Origin: Clostridiaceae bacterium
Lineage (GTDB): Bacteria > Bacillota > Clostridia > Saccharofermentanales > UBA5734
Direction: 5' to 3'
DNA: 11,337 bases
NCBI GenBank assembly: GCA_012729935.1
Contig: JAAYBY010000045.1
Location: 1-11,337, forward strand
Shown here in pieces: positions 6,307-11,337 of the stretch. The translations under genes were made by a program, and so were the position numbers. The first letter of the stretch is position 1, and the number at the start of each line of letters is the position of its first letter. The notes below the pieces were generated by a model. That model saw only the letters and a list, made by a program, of their open reading frames with translations, did no database searches and had not been told where the DNA came from.

Positions 6307-7061
6307 AATCCACCTCTTCTGATTTTCTGAACCATGGCAATAGCCCGCAGGCGCAGTCTGGTTCCTGTCAGGTGAATCGCTTTATGCAGGACGCGCATAT
6401 ACCAGCCTGGTATGATAATCAGTTTTCCGCGAAACATTTTCTTCAGTGCATAAGCAGCGACAGCCTGGCTGTCCAAACCGCTGTCCGCAGATCCCGCACC
6501 AGCCCGTCTGTTAAAGCCGGTACGCACCGGACCAGGGCATAGTGCACAGATCCGGACACAGCTTTTTTCCAGACGCAGCTCCTCGTGAATCGCTTCGGTC
6601 AGGCGTTGGACATACGCTTTGGAGGCATAGTAAACGGACATCATCGGTCCTGGCAAAAAGGCGGCTATTGAAGATACATTCATAATTACGCCGTTGTCAG
6701 CTGCGACGAAATCCTTGAGAAACAGTTTGGTTAGAATGTGCAAAGCCCTGATATTGACATCGATCAGATTCAGTTCCGTAGCGAGATCTGTGTCTTTGAA
6801 CGCCCCGTAGAGTCCGAAACCGGCGTTGTTAATCAGGATATCGACAGGCGTATTCTGCGCCATTTCATGAAGTTTATAGCAAGCTTCTTCCTGAGAAAGA
6901 TCAGCGGGAAATAGGATTACATCTGTTGTCAGCTGCTGTTTTAGATCGACCAGAGCCGACTGATTGCGGGCTGCCAGGATCAGGTCATATCCCATTTTGC
7001 TGAGTTGAATTGCCATTTCACGGCCGATTCCGGAACTGGCTCCTGTAATTAATGCGCGCAT
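6303..7061 (-). CDS. Classical SDR, DltE/YqjQ-like, first gene of the SDR pair
   Basis: The product is 252 residues. TGASSGIG (6-13), the DLS of the adenine pocket (54-56), NNAG (78-81), NVSS (128-131), and catalytic Tyr144 with Lys148 in YYASKAY give a complete active site. CPGPVRTGF (175-183) is the typical post-active-site loop of the DltE/YqjQ-type group, whose members include broad-range ketone or acyl reductases of uncertain substrate. The C-terminus after residue 215 carries a basic and hydrophobic stretch (WYMRVLHKAIHLTG then RLRLRAIAMVQKIRR) that could lie on the membrane surface. The start at 7061 has AGGGGGTG six bases upstream. Its TGA overlaps the ATG of the next gene by four bases (ATGA). 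The two SDRs are not near-identical, so a recent tandem duplication is unlikely. Confidence 0.87.
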   Translation of the reverse strand: MRALITGASSGIGREMAIQLSKMGYDLILAARNQSALVDLKQQLTTDVILFPADLSQEEACYKLHEMAQNTPVDILINNAGFGLYGAFKDTDLATELNLIDVNIRALHILTKLFLKDFVAADNGVIMNVSSIAAFLPGPMMSVYYASKAYVQRLTEAIHEELRLEKSCVRICALCPGPVRTGFNRRAGAGSADSGLDSQAVAAYALKKMFRGKLIIIPGWYMRVLHKAIHLTGTRLRLRAIAMVQKIRRGGL

Positions 7062-7088
7062 TTTGACACCCCCTGTTTCTGATTGTTA

Positions 7089-7097
7089 ATCATACCA
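7089..7097 (-). promoter_or_regulatory. Possible extended -10 promoter for the SDR pair
   Basis: The minus strand reads TGGTATGAT, one mismatch from TATAAT with TGn extension, 28 bases before the ATG at 7061. No strong -35 is visible. Confidence 0.4.
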
Positions 7098-7137
7098 CGA
7101 GTGCTGCGGATTTACTCTATTTGCTCTGGTGATTTCG

Positions 7138-7165
7138 TTGTAAAACACAGGGGACATGTTACAAT
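7138..7165 (+). promoter_or_regulatory. Promoter for glutamate dehydrogenase
   Basis: TTGTAA (7138-7143) is followed after 16 bases by TACAAT (7160-7165), preceded by TGT, an extended -10. It lies 61 bases before the chosen ATG at 7226 and faces away from the SDR-pair promoter. Confidence 0.45.
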
Positions 7166-7225
7166 TAATTAAAAACGAAGCAGATGAGTATCCATGCAAG
7201 CTGGATTAAACGCGAGGTATTTCCA

Positions 7226-8488
7226 ATGAACAAAAAACAGGATACGTTTGAAAATGTTCTCAATTCCATTGAGCGGGCAGCCACACTGCTGGGGTTGGAA
7301 AAAAGTGACTATGTTGCGCTGGAGTATCCGGAGCGTGAACTCAAAGTATCGATACCAATCCAGATGGATGATGGCCGGCTGGCCGTTTTTGAAGGATACC
7401 GGGTTCAGCACTCAACCTCCAGAGGTCCTGCTAAGGGCGGGATCCGGTTTCATCCCGAAGTTGATATAGACGAAGTTAAAGCGCTCGCCGCCTGGATGAC
7501 TTTAAAATGTGCTGTCGTGAATATACCCTACGGCGGTGCCAAAGGTGCCGTTAAAGTGGATCCGCTCACACTTTCGAAAAAGGAGCTGGAGCGTCTGACG
7601 CGTCGCTATACCGGCATGATTCTGCCGCTGATCGGCCCGGAAAAAGATATTCCGGCACCGGACGTCGGTACCAATGCGGAGATCATGGGCTGGATCATGG
7701 ACACGTACAGCATGTTTAAAGGGTATACGGTACCAGGTGTCGTAACCGGTAAGCCGATAGACATCGGTGGTTCTGTAGGGCGCAGCGAGGCGACCGGCAG
7801 AGGTGTCATGCTCATCACACGTGAAACGCTGCACCGGATGGGCAAGCCGATTCTCGGCACATCCGTCGCGATCCAGGGGATGGGCAGTGTTGGTGGTACA
7901 ACAGCTCAACTGCTTGAGCAGGAAGGCTGCCGCGTTGTTGCTGTCAGCGATGTATCAGGAGGAGTTTATAAACGCTCAGGGCTGAATATTGCAGAGATCC
8001 GAAGTTATTTAAATGATAAGCCCGGCAACCTGCTGAGCGGCTATTCGGCAGATGGGATCAAGCACATCACCAATGAGGGGCTGTTGACGATGGACGTTGA
8101 CATCCTGATCCCGGCTGCACTGGAAAATCAGATTACGCTGGACATCGCGCCGCGGATCCGCGCCAGAGTTATTATTGAAGCGGCCAATGGTCCGACCACG
8201 CACGAAGCTGATACCATACTTGAAAAGCAGAATATTACCGTCGTGCCGGACATCCTGGTCAATGCCGGCGGTGTCGTTGTCTCCTATTTTGAATGGGTTC
8301 AGAATATCCAATCGTTGACCTGGGACGAAGAAGCGGTCAATCAGACGCTTGAACGCATCATGGTTCGCGCGTTTAACGCCGTATGGGAAGAGGCGGTCCG
8401 CAGCAACATTCCATTGAGGATGAGCGCGTACAAAATCGCATTGGACCGGATTGTCCGTGCCAAGCACACCCGGGGTGTTTTCCCGTAA
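7226..8488 (+). CDS. Glutamate dehydrogenase (Glu/Leu/Phe/Val dehydrogenase family)
   Basis: The enzyme interconverts glutamate and 2-oxoglutarate plus ammonia, linking nitrogen and carbon metabolism in the cytoplasm. From the ATG at 7226, preceded by GAGGT eight bases upstream, it is 420 residues, the usual size of the hexameric bacterial type. An upstream in-frame ATG at 7184 lacks a ribosome site. Visible signatures are GPAKGGIRFHP (67-77), the catalytic-lysine segment PYGGAKGAV (Lys106), PDVGTNAEIMGW (145-156), the dinucleotide fold AIQGMGSVGGTTAQLL (215-230), and the late NAGGVVVSYFEWVQN segment. The 14-residue spacing of glycines and the acidic end of the second strand cannot fix NAD versus NADP preference. 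It appears to be a single-gene unit: it has its own promoter, and another lies between it and the nfeD gene. Confidence 0.93.
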   Translation: MNKKQDTFENVLNSIERAATLLGLEKSDYVALEYPERELKVSIPIQMDDGRLAVFEGYRVQHSTSRGPAKGGIRFHPEVDIDEVKALAAWMTLKCAVVNIPYGGAKGAVKVDPLTLSKKELERLTRRYTGMILPLIGPEKDIPAPDVGTNAEIMGWIMDTYSMFKGYTVPGVVTGKPIDIGGSVGRSEATGRGVMLITRETLHRMGKPILGTSVAIQGMGSVGGTTAQLLEQEGCRVVAVSDVSGGVYKRSGLNIAEIRSYLNDKPGNLLSGYSADGIKHITNEGLLTMDVDILIPAALENQITLDIAPRIRARVIIEAANGPTTHEADTILEKQNITVVPDILVNAGGVVVSYFEWVQNIQSLTWDEEAVNQTLERIMVRAFNAVWEEAVRSNIPLRMSAYKIALDRIVRAKHTRGVFP

Positions 8489-8522
8489 TAATGATCGGAC
8501 ACTGTCCTGAATTTCATTTCAA

Positions 8523-8551
8523 TTGTGTTTCTGCGATGCTTCGCGTATAAT
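8523..8551 (+). promoter_or_regulatory. Promoter for the nfeD-floA unit
   Basis: TTGTGT (8523-8528), a 17-base spacer, then a perfect TATAAT (8546-8551), 58 bases before the nfeD start. The 121-base gap after glutamate dehydrogenase otherwise holds only a small palindrome, GGACACTGTCC, at about 8499-8509. Confidence 0.55.
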
Positions 8552-8609
8552 GAAGTGCGCAGTGAGGCTTATGATCCCGACGGATTATGAAGAAATGAGG
8601 ATCCTGCCC

Positions 8610-9182
8610 ATGAATCTATTATTACTCGCAACACAAGCCAATACACATCTGTTCAGCTTCTTTGAGGCAATCGAAACGGCACAGGCAATTGTCCTGATTC
8701 TCGGACTGGTTTTAATGGTCATTGAATTATTTATGCCTGGTTTCGGAATTGCCGGCGGTGCTGGTATTTTGCTGGTGATTCTGGGAATTGTGATGACTGC
8801 CCGTAATGCTTTTGAAGCAACGGTCATGGTAATTCTCCTGTTGATTCTGGCAGCGATCATGATTGTCCTGGTTTTGCGATCGGCAAAAAAGGGGAAATTA
8901 TCGAAAAAAATGATCCTCTGGTCGTCTGCGCGAAAAGAAGACGGTTATCGTTCCACCGATGATCGCCATGACTTGACAGGACGTGAAGGCATCGCCATAA
9001 CGACCCTGAGACCGTCAGGAATAGCTGATTTTGATGGCGAACGGCTTGATGTTGTTTCTGAAGGTGCTTATATTCCAGCCCAGGCGGCTGTCAAAATTAT
9101 CCGGGTGGAAGGCCGTCGTATTGTCGTTCGCCTGACAGAAAAAGCTAGTAGTACACCCGATCCAAACCCGTCTCAGGACTAA
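8610..9182 (+). CDS. NfeD-like membrane protein, short form
   Basis: The start at 8610 has GAGG nine bases upstream; an ATG at 8595 is possible but has a poorer site. The 190-residue product has three hydrophobic segments, about 25-41, 47-63 and 70-90, with the NfeD-typical ELFMPGFGIAGGAGI at 39-53. A soluble C-terminal domain follows, with LTGREGIAITTLRPSGIADFDGERLDVVSEGAYI, the beta-rich OB-fold of NfeD proteins, ending in a Pro/Ser tail. The N-terminal protease domain of long NfeD proteins is absent, as in YqeZ-like partners of flotillins. It is the first gene of a unit with floA 27 bases downstream, the conserved Bacillota arrangement. The likely role is assembly or stabilisation of flotillin microdomains. 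Confidence 0.88.
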   Translation: MNLLLLATQANTHLFSFFEAIETAQAIVLILGLVLMVIELFMPGFGIAGGAGILLVILGIVMTARNAFEATVMVILLLILAAIMIVLVLRSAKKGKLSKKMILWSSARKEDGYRSTDDRHDLTGREGIAITTLRPSGIADFDGERLDVVSEGAYIPAQAAVKIIRVEGRRIVVRLTEKASSTPDPNPSQD

Positions 9183-9209
9183 CGGTTTATCTTGAAAGGA
9201 GTTGCTCTA

Positions 9210-10202
9210 ATGCCACCAGAAGTATTCACAACACTGGTTATCATCGCAGGAATTATCATTGTATTATCGGTCTTTTTCAGTTTCGTTCCCATCGGACTAT
9301 GGATATCGGCAGCCGCCGCCGGCGTAAAGGTCGGTATCTTCAACCTGATCGGTATGCGTCTGCGCCGCGTTGTCCCGTCCCGGGTCGTTAATCCGATGAT
9401 CAAAGCGACCAAAGCAGGATTGGACATCAGCATCAATAAACTTGAGGCGCATTTTCTGGCTGGTGGTAATGTCGACAAAGTTGTCGATGCCCTGATCGCC
9501 GCCCAGCGCGCTGAAATCGATCTCGGGTTCGAGCGGGCCGCGGCGATTGACCTGGCCGGCAGAAACGTACTGGAAGCGGTTCAGATGAGTGTTAACCCGA
9601 AGGTCATCGAGACTCCGCTGGTTGCCGCGATCGCTAAAGACGGTATTGAACTGAAGGCAAAAGCGCGGGTCACCGTTCGCGCAAATATCGACCGCCTGGT
9701 TGGCGGTGCTGGTGAGCAGACGATCATCGCCCGTGTTGGTGAAGGTATTGTGACGACGATCGGTTCAAGCTCCAGCCATAAGGATGTGCTTGAAAATCCG
9801 GATTTGATCTCCAGAACGGTTCTGGAAAAAGGGCTGGACTCCGGAACAGCTTTTGAAATTCTCTCGATTGACATCGCGGATGTCGACGTTGGCCGGAATA
9901 TCGGGGCTCAACTCCAGACAGACCAGGCTGAAGCCGACAAACGAATTGCACAGGCTAAGGCTGAAGAGCGTCGTGCGATGGCTGTTGCCCGTGAACAGGA
10001 AATGAAAGCAGCTGTGATCGAAATGCGTTCAAAAGTTGTCGAAGCTGAAGCAGAGATCCCCAAAGCGATGTCTCAGGCTTTGCGTGAAGGTAAACTGGGC
10101 GTAATGGATTATTACAACATGCAGAATATTATCTCCGATACACAGATGCGTTCGTCGATTGCCGAGACCGAAAAGCCGGTGCAAAACCCGAACGAGTCTT
10201 AA
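9210..10202 (+). CDS. floA: Flotillin-like protein FloA
   Basis: FloA scaffolds membrane microdomains and tunes membrane fluidity. From the ATG at 9210, with AAAGGAG eight bases upstream, it is 330 residues, essentially the length of Bacillus subtilis FloA (YqfA). One hydrophobic segment (about 4-30) anchors it. The following RLRRVVPSRVVNPMIKATKAGL, KLEAHFLAGGNVDKVVDALI and VSVNPKVI-like stretch, the PHB/SPFH body with RVGEGIVTTIGSS, and the helical EADKRIAQAKAEERRAMAVA region match FloA end to end. The in-frame TTG at 9192 is less likely because it would put the ribosome site inside the coding region. It is preceded by its NfeD partner and followed 33 bases later by a small unrecognised gene. 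Confidence 0.95.
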   Translation: MPPEVFTTLVIIAGIIIVLSVFFSFVPIGLWISAAAAGVKVGIFNLIGMRLRRVVPSRVVNPMIKATKAGLDISINKLEAHFLAGGNVDKVVDALIAAQRAEIDLGFERAAAIDLAGRNVLEAVQMSVNPKVIETPLVAAIAKDGIELKAKARVTVRANIDRLVGGAGEQTIIARVGEGIVTTIGSSSSHKDVLENPDLISRTVLEKGLDSGTAFEILSIDIADVDVGRNIGAQLQTDQAEADKRIAQAKAEERRAMAVAREQEMKAAVIEMRSKVVEAEAEIPKAMSQALREGKLGVMDYYNMQNIISDTQMRSSIAETEKPVQNPNES

Positions 10203-10235
10203 TGCGTGGCAGCCATTCGAAAGGCGTGACAGATC

Positions 10236-10601
10236 ATGGTTAACCTGAACGATCGTCTCAATGAAATAATGAGACGGCTTGAAGCGGCAACTGCCGAAGC
10301 GAATCAGTCAGTTTATCAAACACAGCCTAAACCTGAAGCTTTCTATGACCGGGCGGAGGAAATGCCTGCATCTGCTGACGAGATAGCGGGGCCGGGAGAT
10401 CTTGCCGAGACGATCCGCCAGCAGGAACAGATGCAAATCAGACAGGCGCGCGATCAGAGACCCTACGATATCAGAAACAGTGAAAAAACGAGTCGCCTTG
10501 GGAGCATCAAAGGTGATCAGCTGGTACAGGGAATCATATTGGCGGAAATTCTGGGAAAACCAGTTGCCAAACGCCGGTACAGAGGACGCCAGAGCTTCTG
10601 A
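10236..10601 (+). CDS. Small hypothetical protein, last gene of the nfeD-floA unit
   Basis: The product is 121 residues, not assigned to a named family. It is hydrophilic with no signal peptide or membrane segment. It has an N-terminal helix (NLNDRLNEIMRRLEAATAEA), a Gln/Glu/Arg-rich middle (ETIRQQEQMQIRQARDQR) and a compact end DQLVQGIILAEILGKPVAKR that looks like the only ordered, probably conserved, element. The start ATG at 10236 has AAAGG eleven bases before it. It lies 33 bases after floA and just before the terminator at 10612-10645, so it is very probably co-transcribed with nfeD-floA. A role with FloA is only inferred from position. A second frame from 10402 overlaps its end and is a shadow. 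Confidence 0.7.
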   Translation: MVNLNDRLNEIMRRLEAATAEANQSVYQTQPKPEAFYDRAEEMPASADEIAGPGDLAETIRQQEQMQIRQARDQRPYDIRNSEKTSRLGSIKGDQLVQGIILAEILGKPVAKRRYRGRQSF

Positions 10602-10611
10602 TGATGTGATC

Positions 10612-10645
10612 AAAAAACCGCAGGAATTAAACACTGCGGTTTTTT
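10612..10645. terminator. Strong bidirectional intrinsic terminator
   Basis: AAAAAACCGCAG (10612-10623) pairs perfectly over 12 bases with CTGCGGTTTTTT (10634-10645) around a 10-base AT-rich loop. T-runs on both strands let it end the nfeD-floA unit from the left and the CobW gene from the right. It lies 10 bases past the plus-strand stop and 32 bases past the minus-strand stop. Confidence 0.9.
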
Positions 10646-10677
10646 CTGTCGTTTTTGGATGCTCAGATATGAATTGC

Positions 10678-11337
10678 TCAGATAAATGTTGCGTCTTGTC
10701 CGAACAGCTGGGCGGCCAGCTGCTTAATGATCTGACTATGATCCTGTTCTGGTTTTTCGATGATGACAATTTGCGACTGCTCTGGAGAAAAAGAGACAGG
10801 ATCCAGTGAAATCTCCTGCCCGATGACATCAACGCGGACGGATCCGTCTTTCAGGCGTACAAGACCTTTAATGCGAGCGACATCACCTTGAAGCTGCCGA
10901 ACAAACTGCAGCAGTCGTTCCTCGTTAATCACGTCGTTGATCTGCATCAGGTACGTAGCAGGCCGGCTTGACGGCGTGTTGAGGCTCGGCAGATTTCGTG
11001 CCAGCCTGGACCGGCGAAGCTGTGCCAGCTGATCTGGATTCACCTGACCGTGTGATACGGTGAGTGTCCGGGCAAGCGGATTGCGTTTACGTATCGTGGA
11101 CTGAACCCGTTTAAGCTGCTCAGCGTCGACTAGATCTGCTTTGTTAATGACAATCAGCGAAGCTGCGAGAATCTGGCGGTTGATTGTCTCAAGACTTTGG
11201 CTCAAACGGCTGATATATTTTGCATCAACAACACAGATGGCACCCAGATAGCTAAAGGGATGGTTTGTCTGTGTTTTTAACTGGTCAATCAATGTTTCCA
11301 TATTTGCGGGATCCGACAGGCCGGACCCTTCAACCAA
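10678..11337 (-). CDS. CobW-family GTPase/metallochaperone, N-terminus outside window
   Basis: The gene enters from the right edge; 219 residues and the stop are in view. The first visible residues VEGSGLSDP match the ExSGxxDP motif after the Walker B strand of CobW GTPases. IVINKADLVD is the NKxD guanine-binding motif. The part after residue about 125 (ATYLMQINDVINEERLLQFVRQL and IKGLVRL) corresponds to the CobW C-terminal domain. The Walker A loop and the CxCC metal motif would lie in the missing N-terminus, so the metal cannot be inferred; members serve zinc, cobalt and other metals. The apparent first codon is the window edge, not a start. Confidence 0.85.
   Translation of the reverse strand: MVEGSGLSDPANMETLIDQLKTQTNHPFSYLGAICVVDAKYISRLSQSLETINRQILAASLIVINKADLVDAEQLKRVQSTIRKRNPLARTLTVSHGQVNPDQLAQLRRSRLARNLPSLNTPSSRPATYLMQINDVINEERLLQFVRQLQGDVARIKGLVRLKDGSVRVDVIGQEISLDPVSFSPEQSQIVIIEKPEQDHSQIIKQLAAQLFGQDATFI

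Noticed and set aside
7502..8467. Minus-strand open frames of 135 and 152 codons
   Set aside because: Both are antisense to glutamate dehydrogenase, whose full-length match leaves no room for another gene.
8499..8509. Palindrome GGACACTGTCC after glutamate dehydrogenase as a terminator
   Set aside because: The stem is at most 4-5 bp with a 1-3 base loop and is not followed by a real T-run.
10308..10832. Overlapping frames on both strands across the terminator
   Set aside because: They run through the 10612-10645 hairpin and the end of the CobW gene and have no ribosome site or domain.
1..11337. Defence, mobile or phage system
   Set aside because: No nuclease, transposase, integrase, toxin-antitoxin pair, direct-repeat array or attachment site was seen; gene content is ordinary chromosomal metabolism and membrane organisation.

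Overview
The window looks like ordinary chromosome from a bacterium of the Bacillota (Firmicutes), probably Clostridia-like, with roughly balanced base composition. The evidence is indirect. Most start codons follow AGGAGG-type ribosome sites, promoters repeatedly show the extended -10 form TGnTATAAT, and the gene families are ones common in that phylum: FloA with a short NfeD partner, a YmfI-like reductase, a UPF0251/DUF134 protein, and a hexameric-type glutamate dehydrogenase. No tRNA, rRNA, CRISPR array, transposon or phage gene was found.

Layout. Positions 1-1610 (minus) hold most of a large FAD-dependent oxidoreductase whose C-terminus runs off the left edge. It is divergent from a Gfo/Idh/MocA dehydrogenase (1822-3030, plus). 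The 211-base gap between them carries a 46-base dyad over the minus-strand -10 box, plus a small hairpin in the leader of the dehydrogenase. That gene converges, with only 3 bases between stops, on an extended SDR of the NAD-dependent epimerase type (3034-4089, minus). A 245-base gap with divergent promoters leads to a DUF134 protein with an added zinc ribbon (4335-4904, plus), which converges on a small zinc-finger membrane protein (4946-5437, minus).

Next are two SDR genes read on the minus strand and coupled by an ATGA overlap: a DltE-like SDR (6303-7061), then a YmfI-like SDR (5572-6306) that may be the EF-P 5-aminopentanone reductase. Divergent from these is glutamate dehydrogenase (7226-8488, plus). 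A plus-strand unit follows from its own promoter: nfeD-like (8610-9182), floA (9210-10202) and an unrecognised small gene (10236-10601). It ends at a strong bidirectional terminator, beyond which a CobW-family GTPase (10678-11337, minus) enters from the right edge without its N-terminus.

How they work together. NfeD and FloA form a known membrane-microdomain pair. The two SDR genes are translationally coupled, so they are probably co-expressed. The three oxidoreductases on the left suggest sugar or sugar-derivative chemistry, but they are not one operon and their substrates cannot be read from sequence. I did not find a convincing new multi-gene system. The points most worth checking are the dyad at 1664-1709, the zinc-ribbon DUF134 protein, the zinc-finger membrane protein, and the small gene after floA.
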